From Marivita sp. GX14005 (GTDB lineage: Bacteria; Pseudomonadota; Alphaproteobacteria; Rhodobacterales; Rhodobacteraceae), in the NCBI RefSeq assembly GCF_023370775.1, contig NZ_JAMCCQ010000001.1, positions 620,001-684,000 on the forward strand: a stretch of 64,000 nt of DNA, written 5' to 3'. How positions within the stretch are numbered: position 1 is the first letter of the stretch; the number at the start of each line of letters is the position of its first letter. Below the pieces are notes generated by a model. That model saw nothing but the letters and a program-made list of their open reading frames with translations. It was not told where the DNA came from and did not search any database. Shown in pieces: positions 37,107 through 45,208 of the stretch. The position numbers and the translations under genes are program-made.

Positions 37107-37780
37107 ACGCCATCACGAAACCCTTGAGCGCCGCGCTTTTTCTCGCGGCGCTTTCGGCTTGCGACATGCCGGGTGAAACCGGCGCGCTGTCCTTGCTCGA
37201 GGATGGGGGCGACAAGAATGCGCTGGCGGCTGCCAGCCTCGCAGGGGGCGCGATCGTCCTGTCCGGGCCGGAGGGCTACTGTGTCGACGCGACCTCCCTT
37301 CGCAGCACGGCGGCGGGCGGCTTTGCAGCGATCGCAAGCTGCGCGATTCTGTCGGGCGGTCAAAGCGGGCCGCTGGTCGAACCGGCGCTCGTGACCGTCA
37401 CCGTGGCCCGCGCCACGCGTGATGCGCCTTCGCCCGAGGAACTGGCGCGCGCCATGGGCGCGGAACTGCTGCGCACACGCAAGCTGAAGGCTGTCACCGC
37501 CGGCCATATGGCGAGCGGCGGGGAAAGCGCGTTTCTGAACAGCGACCCGCGTCATTGGCGCGGCACCTTCGTTCTCAACGGCAGGCTGATCGGCCTCGCG
37601 CTCTATGCGCCCAGGAACAGCCCGCTGATCGGCAACCAGGGCGCGGCCTTCCTCGACAGCGTTGCCGCGCGCATCCGCGCTAATTCGGGCAAGGCGACAC
37701 CTATTGCACAACAGTCGCAGCCATCGACCGGCGATCTGGCCGCGCAATTTGATCGTTTATCCGAAGAGGGCGATCTGTAA
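37094..37780 (+). CDS. Putative lipoprotein of unknown function
   Basis: A protein of about 228 residues with a lipoprotein signal: a positively charged start, [11 protein letters not shown] with lipobox LSAC, then Asp after Cys. The mature part has a conserved-looking pattern ([13 protein letters not shown], a second Cys in [30 protein letters not shown]) but no family I recognise. The start is uncertain: TTG 37094 gives a complete lipoprotein signal and overlaps ilvD by 13 bases; TTG 37124 is the alternative. Anchoring in the cell envelope is inferred from the lipobox, though Asp at +2 hints at the inner membrane. Confidence 0.62.
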   Translation: MRPLNAITKPLSAALFLAALSACDMPGETGALSLLEDGGDKNALAAASLAGGAIVLSGPEGYCVDATSLRSTAAGGFAAIASCAILSGGQSGPLVEPALVTVTVARATRDAPSPEELARAMGAELLRTRKLKAVTAGHMASGGESAFLNSDPRHWRGTFVLNGRLIGLALYAPRNSPLIGNQGAAFLDSVAARIRANSGKATPIAQQSQPSTGDLAAQFDRLSEEGDL

Positions 37781-37843
37781 TACTTCGCGCAAACCGGCGC
37801 GCCGCAGCGCCGGAGCAAAGGGTATCGCTGGAGCGAGCAGCTC

Positions 37844-38617
37844 ATGTCAGACATGAAACCCGGTCTTTTCGACCGTGTGATGCAGCAATCCGCGCTCAGG
37901 CGGTTTCGCCGCTGGGCGCAGACCGCGCGCACCGACGATCTGCGCAGCCTGCGCCGCAACCGCACGGCCGCGCGGCGGATGAAATACCATCTGGACGAGC
38001 TGCTGCATGTCGCCGAAAGCCGGCTTGCCCTTCCCGTGATCGGCAATCAGGCCACCCCAGTGCCGTTCGATGCGGATTGGTCGTGGCGCCCCGAAGCGTG
38101 GTGCGGCCCCCTGCCGGAACACGGTATCGCGTCGGTCCCGAGCAAGTCCATGCTGGGACGCGAGGTGACGCTGTTTCACGATTGCCAGCAATCCGAACTC
38201 ACCCTGCGCCAGCTTCGCAACACCAGCGCCGAGGATCTGGCCGCCTATGGCCTTCGACTCGACGTGTTCAGCTTCGATGGCTCCTACCTGTCGCTGGTGA
38301 TCGATCTGCCGCCCGAGGCCGCGCATGGGCTGAAGCGCAAGCATCTGATCCGGCTCGATGCGATTGTCGATCTCGAACGCCCGCTTGAGATCTTCGGCAG
38401 GCTCAACGTGCAGCACGGGCCCAACACCGAACAGATCGTGCGCGAACTTCCCCCGAGCGACCGCAATCTCGTGATCGAATTCGATCTGGCCTATACCAAG
38501 CTGAACGAAAAGCGTGTCGAGAAGGTCTGGATCGATCTGATCTTCGAGAACCCGGAAATGAGCCAGGTCGTTCTGCGCGATCTGTATTTCAGCCGCCGCC
38601 CGCGTGCGGAGCTTTGA
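37844..38617 (+). CDS. DUF6478-like family protein
   Basis: A 257-residue soluble protein, with a basic N-terminus (RRFRRWAQTARTDDLRSLRRNR), a WRPEAWCGPLP motif around residue 80, then a mostly beta region with VTLFHDCQQSELTLRQLRNT and YLSLVIDLP. I believe this is the Rhodobacteraceae-specific family DUF6478, but I cannot verify the number. The shape of the second half (FGRLNVQHGPNTEQIVRELP) suggests a beta-sandwich, possibly carbohydrate-binding. It is followed 10 bases later by another lineage-specific gene. Confidence 0.72.
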   Translation: MSDMKPGLFDRVMQQSALRRFRRWAQTARTDDLRSLRRNRTAARRMKYHLDELLHVAESRLALPVIGNQATPVPFDADWSWRPEAWCGPLPEHGIASVPSKSMLGREVTLFHDCQQSELTLRQLRNTSAEDLAAYGLRLDVFSFDGSYLSLVIDLPPEAAHGLKRKHLIRLDAIVDLERPLEIFGRLNVQHGPNTEQIVRELPPSDRNLVIEFDLAYTKLNEKRVEKVWIDLIFENPEMSQVVLRDLYFSRRPRAEL

Positions 38618-38627
38618 GGACATCGCG

Positions 38628-39005
38628 ATGAGTGCCTATTCCCTTTCCAAGTCCCGCTTTTGCGAAGGCGTCTGGGAAGGCGTGCTGTCCGCATCAACGG
38701 ACGACGCCCCGTTGCCGGAGATCGAAGCGCGCGTGCATGACCGCGCGCTTGCCGGCGTGACTGTCGAACCGCTGGGCGATCCCGCGACATGGCGCGTCAG
38801 CGTGCCGGTCCCGGCGGACATGATCGGCGACGGTGTGCATACGGTCGTGCTGTCGGAAACAGCGCTCGGCCAGAGGCTCGGCGATTTCACGATCATCGCG
38901 GGCGATGCCGCCGGAGAGGATATCCGGGCCGAGCTTACGCTTCTGCGCGCGGAACTCGACCTGCTGAAACGCTCTTTCCGAAGGCATTGCCGCGAAACCG
39001 CCTGA
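38628..39005 (+). CDS. Small protein of unknown function paired with the DUF6478-like gene
   Basis: A 125-residue protein with a likely beta-rich core (WEGVLSASTDDAPLPEIEARV, WRVSVPVPADMIGDGVHTVVLSE) and a C-terminal helix of heptad-like leucines (ELTLLRAELDLLKRSFRRH) that could form a coiled coil. GAGGA lies 8 bases before the ATG, inside the gap after the preceding gene, so both are likely cotranscribed. No family recognised. A trimeric or dimeric structure through the C-terminal helix is an inference. Confidence 0.68.
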   Translation: MSAYSLSKSRFCEGVWEGVLSASTDDAPLPEIEARVHDRALAGVTVEPLGDPATWRVSVPVPADMIGDGVHTVVLSETALGQRLGDFTIIAGDAAGEDIRAELTLLRAELDLLKRSFRRHCRETA

Positions 39006-39062
39006 TTGACCTTCGAGCGGGCCGCAGGCACAGTCTGCGCGAACCCGACCTTCGGAGCCCCT

Positions 39063-39977
39063 ATGTCACCCCTGCGCGGCATGGCGCTGAAACTCAGCGC
39101 GGTCTTTCTCTTTGTCATCATGGCGTCGCTTATCAAGGCCAGCGCCGATGTTGTGCCCGCGGGCGAAGCGGTGTTCTTCCGCTCCTTCTTTGCCATCCCG
39201 GTGATCCTGGGCTGGTTGCTGTTTCGGCGCGAACTGGCGACGGGTCTGCGCACGCGCAACCCGATGGGCCATTTCTGGCGCGGCCTGTTCGGCGTGGCCG
39301 CGATGAGTTGCGGCTTCGCGGCGCTCGGCCTTCTGCCGCTGCCGGAGGTCACCGTGCTCGGATATGCCGCGCCGATCCTCACGGTGATCTTCGCCGCGCT
39401 TCTGCTGGGCGAGCGGATCCGGCTGGTGCGCATGTCGGCTGTCATGCTGGGGCTTGGCGGGGTGGTAATCGTCATGCTGCCGCAACTCGGAAATGAAGCC
39501 CTGGGAACGGCGGCACGCTGGGGCGTGGCTCTTGTCCTGCTTTCGGCCACCTTGCGCGCGTTGGCGCATGTGCATATCCGCAAGCTCGTGCAGCACGAAA
39601 CCACTTCGTCGGTCGTGTTCTATTTCGCGCTGACGGCCTCCTGCCTGTCACTCGTCACCTCGCCCTTCGGATGGGTCTGGCCCGACGCGCTGACCGCCGC
39701 GCAGCTGATCGGCGCAGGGCTTTTCGGGGGCGTGGCGCAGATCCTGCTTACCTCCTCCTACCGCCATGCCGAAGCCGCGTTCCTCGCACCGTTCGATTAC
39801 GCCTCGATCCTCTTCGCGCTCATCATCGGCTACGCGATCTTCGACGAAATACCGACGCTCCACACCATCATCGGATCGGTGATCATCATCGGCGCGGGCG
39901 GGCTCATCATCTGGCGAGAGCGGCAACTGGGCGTCAAACGCGGCCCGGCACGGTCGAACCTGACGCCGCAGGGCTGA
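39063..39977 (+). CDS. EamA/DMT-family transporter
   Basis: A 304-residue membrane protein with ten predicted helices in two EamA repeats (PAGEAVFFRSFFAIP in the first, AAFLAPFDYASILFALIIGYAIFDE in the second). It resembles the S-adenosylmethionine or carboxylate exporter branch of DMT permeases, but no substrate can be named. Start 39063 is chosen because CGGAG precedes it and the membrane part begins soon after; the frame from 39006 would add a soluble stretch. Confidence 0.85.
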   Translation: MSPLRGMALKLSAVFLFVIMASLIKASADVVPAGEAVFFRSFFAIPVILGWLLFRRELATGLRTRNPMGHFWRGLFGVAAMSCGFAALGLLPLPEVTVLGYAAPILTVIFAALLLGERIRLVRMSAVMLGLGGVVIVMLPQLGNEALGTAARWGVALVLLSATLRALAHVHIRKLVQHETTSSVVFYFALTASCLSLVTSPFGWVWPDALTAAQLIGAGLFGGVAQILLTSSYRHAEAAFLAPFDYASILFALIIGYAIFDEIPTLHTIIGSVIIIGAGGLIIWRERQLGVKRGPARSNLTPQG

Positions 39978-40042
39978 TTGCAATTACCCGCCGTCCGGCA
40001 TAGATCACAGCGAACGCAGCAAGGTGACGGGACCGCCATCAG

Positions 40043-40981
40043 ATGAACTGGATCACCAATTACGTCCGCCCCAGGATCAACTCCATTTTCTCGCGCCGCG
40101 AGATCCCGGAGAACCTCTGGGTCAAATGCGACGAATGCGGCACGATGCTGTTTCACCGCGAGATGGCCGATAACCTGAATGTCTGCACCAATTGCGGCAA
40201 TCACATGATGATCACCCCGCGCGACAGGTTCAAATCCCTGTTCGACGGGGGCATCTTCTCCGAGGTCAAGGTGCCCGAACCGGTGGCCGACCCGCTCCAT
40301 TTCCGCGATCAGAAACGCTATCCCGAGCGGATGAAGGCGGCGCAGAAGGCGACGGGCGAGAAAGAGGCGATGCTCGTCGCGACCGGAGAGATAGGACGCA
40401 CGCCCGTTGTCGCGGCGGCGCAGGATTTCAGCTTCATGGGCGGCTCCATGGGCATGTATGTCGGCAATGCCATCATCGCCGCCGCCGAAAAGGCGGTGGA
40501 GATGGGGCGCCCGCTGGTGCTGTTTTCCGCCGCTGGCGGCGCGCGGATGCAGGAGGGGATCCTGAGCCTGATGCAGATGCCGCGCACCACGGTCGCGGTG
40601 CAGATGCTCAAGGAAGCGGGCCTGCCCTATATCGTCGTTCTGACCCACCCCACGACCGGCGGCGTGACGGCGTCTTACGCGATGCTCGGCGACATCCAGA
40701 TCGCCGAACCCGGCGCGCTGATCTGTTTCGCCGGCCCGCGCGTGATCGAACAGACGATCCGTGAAAAGCTCCCCGAAGGGTTCCAGCGCGCCGAATACCT
40801 GCTCGAGCACGGTATGCTGGATCGCGTCACCGACCGGCGTGCGCTGCGCGAGGAACTGGTGACGATCCTGCGCATGATGATGCACATGCCGCCCGCCGTT
40901 GCCGGGGAATTGCCCGCGCCCGCCGCGCAAACGCCGCCCGCCTCACCCGAGCCGGAGCAGGCCCCCGATCAGAAGGCCTGA
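40043..40981 (+). CDS. accD: Acetyl-CoA carboxylase carboxyltransferase subunit beta
   Basis: A 312-residue subunit of the enzyme that makes malonyl-CoA for fatty acid synthesis. The zinc ribbon is complete (Cys29, Cys32, Cys48, Cys51), followed by the crotonase-like carboxyltransferase core ([47 protein letters not shown]). The C-terminal 30 residues are Pro/Ala/Glu-rich and probably disordered. Its stop TGA overlaps the folC ATG by one base, the standard accD-folC pair. Confidence 0.96.
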   Translation: MNWITNYVRPRINSIFSRREIPENLWVKCDECGTMLFHREMADNLNVCTNCGNHMMITPRDRFKSLFDGGIFSEVKVPEPVADPLHFRDQKRYPERMKAAQKATGEKEAMLVATGEIGRTPVVAAAQDFSFMGGSMGMYVGNAIIAAAEKAVEMGRPLVLFSAAGGARMQEGILSLMQMPRTTVAVQMLKEAGLPYIVVLTHPTTGGVTASYAMLGDIQIAEPGALICFAGPRVIEQTIREKLPEGFQRAEYLLEHGMLDRVTDRRALREELVTILRMMMHMPPAVAGELPAPAAQTPPASPEPEQAPDQKA

Positions 40982-42255
40982 TGCGCGGCCCCGGCTCGGA
41001 CGTCATCCTGGAACGGATGATGTCGCTCCATCCCAAGGTGATCGATCTGACGCTGGACCGTGTCGAGGCGCTGCTGGCTGCACTGGATCATCCTGAAAGG
41101 CGCTTGCCGCCGGTGATCCATATCGCCGGAACCAATGGCAAGGGGTCTACGCAGGCGATGATCCGCGCCGGGCTCGAAGCGGCGGGCCGGCGCGTTCATG
41201 CCTACACCTCCCCGCATCTGGCGCGGTTTCACGAGCGTATCCGGCTGGCCGGCGATCTGATTTCCGAAGATGCTCTGACGCGCGTTCTGGACGAGTGCTA
41301 CCGCGCCAATGACGGCGCCGAGATCACGTATTTCGAAATCACCACCTGCGCCGCCTTTCTCGCCTTCGCGCGCACGCCCGCCGATTACACCTTGCTCGAA
41401 ACCGGGCTTGGCGGCCGGCTCGACGCGACCAATGTGATCGACCGCCCCGCGCTTACGATTGTCACGCCCGTTTCGATGGATCACGAGAGCTACCTCGGCA
41501 ACACGCTGAGCGCCATCGCGGGGGAAAAAGCCGGCATCCTCAAGCGCGGCGTGCCTTGCATCGTCGGCCCGCAAACCGCCGAGGCGCTGGACGTGATCGA
41601 AGCGCGCGCCGCCCGGCTCAGCGCGCCGCTGCTGGTGCATGGGCAGCATTGGCATGTGTTCGAGGAACGGGGCAGGCTGGTCTATGAGGACGAGACCGGG
41701 CTGCTCGACCTCGATCTTCCGAACCTGCCCGGCCCGCATCAGATCCAGAATGCAGGCATGGCCCTCGCCGCGTTGCGTCACCTAGAAATGCCCGAACCCG
41801 CCTTTGACGGTGCGGTGCGCAACGCCGACTGGCCCGGACGGCTGCAGCATTTGCGCGGCACGTCGTTGAATGCGCTGGCGCCGGGGGCCGATCTCTGGCT
41901 CGATGGCGGGCACAACCCCGCTGCCGGATGCGCTCTCGCAGCGCATCTGCACAGGTTGCCGCAACGCCCGACGCATCTGGTCTGCGGCATGTTGAACACC
42001 AAGGATGTGCGCGGCTATCTCACGCCGCTGGCCGATGTGGCGGAGAGCCTCACCGCGATATCCATCCCCGGAGAACAGAACACCCTCGGCGCGGAAGAAA
42101 CCGCCGCCGCGGCGCGCGGTGTGGGAATGGCGGCGCATACCGCAGAGAGCGTCGAAGCCGCGATCGAGCGCATCGGATGCGAGGTGCCATCGGCGCGCAT
42201 CCTGATCTGCGGATCACTCTATCTGGCCGGTCACGTACTGCGCATCATAGGCTGA
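40981..42255 (+). CDS. folC: Bifunctional dihydrofolate/folylpolyglutamate synthase
   Basis: A 424-residue ligase adding glutamate to dihydropteroate and to folates. The P-loop AGTNGKGST is at 49-57, then YTSPHLARFHERI, ETGLGGRLDATN and VSMDHESYLG with the family's His. The Mur-ligase-like C-terminal domain has WLDGGHNPAAG. The ATG overlaps the accD stop by one base. The gene is probably the last of its operon: a strong new promoter candidate follows its stop. Confidence 0.95.
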   Translation: MRGPGSDVILERMMSLHPKVIDLTLDRVEALLAALDHPERRLPPVIHIAGTNGKGSTQAMIRAGLEAAGRRVHAYTSPHLARFHERIRLAGDLISEDALTRVLDECYRANDGAEITYFEITTCAAFLAFARTPADYTLLETGLGGRLDATNVIDRPALTIVTPVSMDHESYLGNTLSAIAGEKAGILKRGVPCIVGPQTAEALDVIEARAARLSAPLLVHGQHWHVFEERGRLVYEDETGLLDLDLPNLPGPHQIQNAGMALAALRHLEMPEPAFDGAVRNADWPGRLQHLRGTSLNALAPGADLWLDGGHNPAAGCALAAHLHRLPQRPTHLVCGMLNTKDVRGYLTPLADVAESLTAISIPGEQNTLGAEETAAAARGVGMAAHTAESVEAAIERIGCEVPSARILICGSLYLAGHVLRIIG

Positions 42256-42265
42256 GCCCTTCATA

Positions 42266-42295
42266 TTGACGCATCGCGCGTGCCCCGACTATATG
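42266..42295 (+). promoter_or_regulatory. Predicted sigma-70 promoter for the rhodanese-like gene
   Basis: TTGACG (42266-42271) and TATATG (42290-42295) are separated by 18 bases, or CTATAT by 17. This is the best promoter match I noticed in the window and would give a 5' leader of about 40 bases before the ATG at 42341. Confidence 0.55.
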
Positions 42296-42340
42296 TCGTA
42301 AGACAACATGCCCGCGCAGATGGGCGGTCGGGGTGAACAT

Positions 42341-42913
42341 ATGGTGCCAGTATCTCGCGCAGTCGGTATGACGGCGGCTGTCCTTGCAACGCCGCTCGTG
42401 GCGCAATCGACGGCGATCACCGAAACGTCGGGCAGCTTCACCTTCGAACAGCACGGCACGGAACTCGCGATCACCCGAAGCGGCCTCTCCTGCCCGCCCT
42501 CCTGCGTTCAGCCTCTTGTGGCCGCGAACGGGGTGCAAAGCCTTGCCGAGCTGGAACTGATTGCCTTTCTCCAGATCGAGATCGGAGGCGGCACGGGATT
42601 GCTGCTCGATTTGCGGAACCCGGCCGCCTTTTCCGCCGGCGCCCTGCCCGGCGCGGTCAACGTGCCGCTCGCGACGCTGGCCCCGAGCAACCCCTACCGC
42701 AGCGATCTTTTCTCCGCCCTCGGCATCGACGGGGCCGATTTCACCAACGCGTTCACCCTTGCGCTCTATGGCGCGGGTCCGGATGATCCTGCGCCTGTCG
42801 ATGCGGTCGCACGCCTTGTCGAAGCGGGCTATCCGGCGGAAAATCTCCGCTACTATCGCGGAGGCGCGTCGGGATGGGCGGCGCTCGGTCTCGATCTCGC
42901 AGTGCCGCGATGA
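42341..42913 (+). CDS. Secreted rhodanese-like domain protein lacking the active-site Cys
   Basis: A 190-residue protein with a signal peptide (cleavage near TPLVAQS), a CPPSC pair around residue 50 and a rhodanese fold (LLLDLRNPAAFSAGALPGAVNVPL, and the terminal YRGGASGWAALGL). The catalytic loop, normally beginning with Cys, reads YGAGPDDPAPVDAV, so sulfurtransferase activity is not expected. The CPPSC pair might form a disulfide or bind a metal. The start 42341 has GGGGTGA six bases upstream; longer frames start before the signal peptide. The next gene overlaps by four bases. Confidence 0.78.
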   Translation: MVPVSRAVGMTAAVLATPLVAQSTAITETSGSFTFEQHGTELAITRSGLSCPPSCVQPLVAANGVQSLAELELIAFLQIEIGGGTGLLLDLRNPAAFSAGALPGAVNVPLATLAPSNPYRSDLFSALGIDGADFTNAFTLALYGAGPDDPAPVDAVARLVEAGYPAENLRYYRGGASGWAALGLDLAVPR

Positions 42914-43278
42914 CGGACGTTCCGGCAACGCGCGGGCTGATCCGAATGGCCCTGATGGCGGTCGCCTTCGTCGCGCTGACTGTCGTTCTGATTGTGTTCC
43001 AACCCGGCGCTTCGAAACGTGGCGCGCCAAACATGGCGGAGCCTGTGGTCACGCGGGATGCCGCGCGAATGGAGACCATCGCGCCCCCAGTGCCCGATCT
43101 TTCGGCGGCGGAATCGCCTGTCCGAACGGTCGGTCCGGCCTCCATTCGAGATCTGACCTTCGACGCCATCGCTGCAGTCAAGACCGCCACCACCGGCGAT
43201 GCGCCGGCCCCCGGCCAGCCCGGCAGCCTGCTTTACAGCGCGGTCCAGCGCAGCATGTCCACGCGCGCTTCGGAATGA
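42910..43278 (+). CDS. Single-span membrane protein of unknown function
   Basis: A 122-residue protein with one N-terminal membrane helix (residues about 14-34, MALMAVAFVALTVVLIVF) and a periplasmic low-complexity part rich in Ala, Pro, Thr and Val. No family recognised. Translation is coupled by an ATGA overlap to the secreted rhodanese-like gene, so the two products probably act together in the envelope. The sequence ends in a serine- and arginine-rich tail. Confidence 0.65.
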   Translation: MTDVPATRGLIRMALMAVAFVALTVVLIVFQPGASKRGAPNMAEPVVTRDAARMETIAPPVPDLSAAESPVRTVGPASIRDLTFDAIAAVKTATTGDAPAPGQPGSLLYSAVQRSMSTRASE

Positions 43279-43610
43279 CGCTGGGGCATGGCCCAGAGCG
43301 AGCCACAACATCTATGCCAACCCGCAAAGCGTAGAAAAGTTTCCTCAAAGGCAAGCTAAATATTGACGGACGCGAATCGCTATGCGACAACAGATCAAGT
43401 TTTCGCGATTTGCCCCAAGACGCAGGCGCGAAACGGGGGACAGGATGACAAACCGGCGCTTTCAGCATCGCGGGGAACGGCAATTCCAGCCGCCGCGACA
43501 TGATGGAACTCATCCCGACTCCACCCAAGACCAGACCTCCGGCGCTCCCTCGCGCCACACGCACGGCATAGCAAGGACCTGACGACAGGCAAATAACTTC
43601 GAGCAGTCTC
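43279..43610 (+). other. 330-base region without a clear gene, ending in a plus-strand terminator
   Basis: No gene is convincing here. A 45-codon frame from 43445 has a GGGGGA site but an Arg/His/Gln-rich composition. A TTGACG at 43363-43368 lacks a good -10 partner. Because an intrinsic terminator with a U-tract follows at 43611-43636, the region is either a long 3' leader of the rhodanese unit or an unannotated small RNA of about 150-270 bases. Confidence 0.45.
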
Positions 43611-44694
43611 AGAGGCCCTTCGGGGCCTCTTTTTTCATGCCGTCCGCCCAATCTTCGGACTGCATCTCGCGCAAGCGGCTGGCCGTCCGCTCGAATTCGA
43701 ACGCGCCCGTTCCTTCGACGAACAGCATCTCCGGCTCGGCCGCCGCCGACGCGATCACCCGCACCCGCGCCTCGTAGAGCGCGTCGATCAGCGTCACGAA
43801 ACGCCGCGCCTCGTTGAAATTCTGCCGGCTGAGGCGTGGAATATCCTCGATGATCAGCACCCGCACCGCATCGGCAAGCGCCAGATAATCGGCCGGGCCA
43901 AGCATCTTGCCGCACAGGTCATAGAACCGCGCCCGCGCCACGCCATTGTTGTAGCGCGGCAATTCCAGCGTCCGGCCCTGCACCGTCAATGTATGGCTGT
44001 CTTCCTCGCCGCCTGTCAGGTCTTGCCAGATGCGATCGATCTCGGCCTTCGCGGCGGCATTGTCAGGCGTGAAGTAAACCTGCGCGCCCGCCAGCCGGTC
44101 CTGTCGATAATCGGTATCGGCAGCAAGCTCGCGCACCACCATGCGGTCTTTCAGCATGTCGATGAAGGGCAGGAAGATCTTGCGGTTCAAGCCATCCTTG
44201 TAAAGATCGTCCGGCATCCGGTTCGACGTCGTGACAACCACCACCCCGGCAGCGAAGAGCCGCTCGAACAATCGCCCGACGATCATCGCGTCGGCGATAT
44301 CGGTGATCTGCATTTCGTCGAAGGCCAGAAGCCGGACCGAGTTCGCCACCCGTTCGGCGACCGGCTTGATCGCATCCTCCACGCCCTCTTGCCGGGCGGC
44401 GTGGATGGCGGCCTGAACCTCCTGCATGAAGGCATGAAAATGCACCCGCCGCACCGGCACGTCGAGCGTGGAGACGAACAGATCCATCAGCATGGATTTG
44501 CCGCGTCCCACCCCGCCCCAGAGATAAAGCCCCTTGGGCGGCTCGGGCGGTTTGCGAAAAAGCCTTTTCTTCGGCGGCTCGGCCAGCACGGCACGGATCC
44601 GCTCGAATTCGGACAGCACCGCTTCCTGCGCGGGATCGCGCGTCAGGGAGCCATCGGCCACGCGCGCGGCATATATCTCGGGCAGCGTCTGCAT
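43609..44694 (-). CDS. zapE: AFG1-family ATPase, ZapE
   Basis: A 361-residue AAA-type ATPase: Walker A GGVGRGKSMLMD (about 60-71), Walker B LLAFDEMQITD, sensor TTSNRMPDDLYKDGLNR, and a C-terminal region typical of ZapE/LACE1. In E. coli ZapE associates with the Z-ring; mitochondrial homologues (AFG1/LACE1) assist in turnover of membrane proteins. The C-terminal codons are encoded within a plus-strand terminator hairpin, which may constrain them. The gene starts about 40 bases downstream of the DUF2794 gene. Confidence 0.92.
   Translation of the reverse strand: MQTLPEIYAARVADGSLTRDPAQEAVLSEFERIRAVLAEPPKKRLFRKPPEPPKGLYLWGGVGRGKSMLMDLFVSTLDVPVRRVHFHAFMQEVQAAIHAARQEGVEDAIKPVAERVANSVRLLAFDEMQITDIADAMIVGRLFERLFAAGVVVVTTSNRMPDDLYKDGLNRKIFLPFIDMLKDRMVVRELAADTDYRQDRLAGAQVYFTPDNAAAKAEIDRIWQDLTGGEEDSHTLTVQGRTLELPRYNNGVARARFYDLCGKMLGPADYLALADAVRVLIIEDIPRLSRQNFNEARRFVTLIDALYEARVRVIASAAAEPEMLFVEGTGAFEFERTASRLREMQSEDWADGMKKEAPKGL
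43611..43636 (+). terminator. Intrinsic terminator with UUCG tetraloop, inside the 3' end of zapE
   Basis: AGAGGCCC (43611-43618), TTCG loop, GGGCCTCT (43623-43630), then a run of T to 43635. The stem is perfect. The U-tract works only for plus-strand transcription, while on the minus strand the same bases encode the last codons of zapE (EAPKGL). Confidence 0.85.
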
Positions 44695-44735
44695 GAGGGC
44701 CGATTACCGGGTTCGCGCGCGGATGTGGAGAGGCA

Positions 44736-45077
44736 TCATTCGACCACGCGGATCAGCTTGCGCTCCAGCACGCGCAGCACGGTCTTTAGGTCATGCCCGC
44801 GCTTGAGCACCTGCCCATCCATGCCGATCACCGCATATTGCCCCTGCCGGTTGCGCAGCTTCGGGCGTTTTTCGATACGGTAAAGCGGGTTTTCCGCGGT
44901 GCGCTTGAACACCGAGAAGACCGCCACATCCCGCAGGGTGGAAATGCCGTAATCGCGCCATTCCCCGGCCGCCACCATCCGCCCGTAAAGCGAAAGGATG
45001 ACGCCCAGCTCGGTCCGGTGAAAGGCCACCTGTTCAGGCGCTTGGAACGGTTTGGGAAAGGGCGTCAGGCTGTTCAT
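44736..45077 (-). CDS. DUF2794 family protein
   Basis: A 113-residue soluble protein with VAFHRTELGVILSLYGRMVAAGEWRDYGI and AENPLYRIEKRPKLRNRQGQ, the pattern of DUF2794, an alphaproteobacterial family without known function. It precedes zapE on the same strand by 41 bases and is likely cotranscribed. The protein is basic in the second half. Family assignment is from memory of the pattern. Confidence 0.82.
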   Translation of the reverse strand: MNSLTPFPKPFQAPEQVAFHRTELGVILSLYGRMVAAGEWRDYGISTLRDVAVFSVFKRTAENPLYRIEKRPKLRNRQGQYAVIGMDGQVLKRGHDLKTVLRVLERKLIRVVE

Positions 45078-45163
45078 ATCCGATGATGTGTGCAGAACAT
45101 CGATTTAATCAAGCACCTTGCTCGCGCGCTGCGCGCTTTGTGTCATTTTAGGTCCGCTCCGGC

Positions 45164-45208
45164 CCCATTGTTTCGCGCGCGAAACATTGGGTCACCAACG
45201 CTGACCCA
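45164..45208. repeat. Two overlapping palindromes downstream of imuB
   Basis: A 28-base near-perfect palindrome (45164-45191; core GTTTCGCGCGCGAAAC at 45170-45185, one internal mismatch at 45168/45187) shares its end with a second inverted repeat, TGGGTCA (45188-45194) and TGACCCA (45202-45208). The two hairpins cannot form fully at once. They lie directly after the imuB stop. Confidence 0.75.

Noticed and set aside
37794-37813. Small hairpin (CCGGCGC, 6-base loop, GCGCCGG) after the lipoprotein gene
   Set aside because: A 7-bp GC stem without a U-tract is expected often at this GC content; not called a terminator.
43445-43582. A 45-codon plus-strand frame with a GGGGGA site upstream
   Set aside because: Arg/Gln/His-rich composition and no recognisable pattern. 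Kept only as a note in the intergenic entry.
43279-43610. Known small RNAs (6S, SRP RNA, RNase P RNA, tmRNA) in the region before the terminator
   Set aside because: None of their conserved cores was recognisable by eye. A covariance-model search would settle it.
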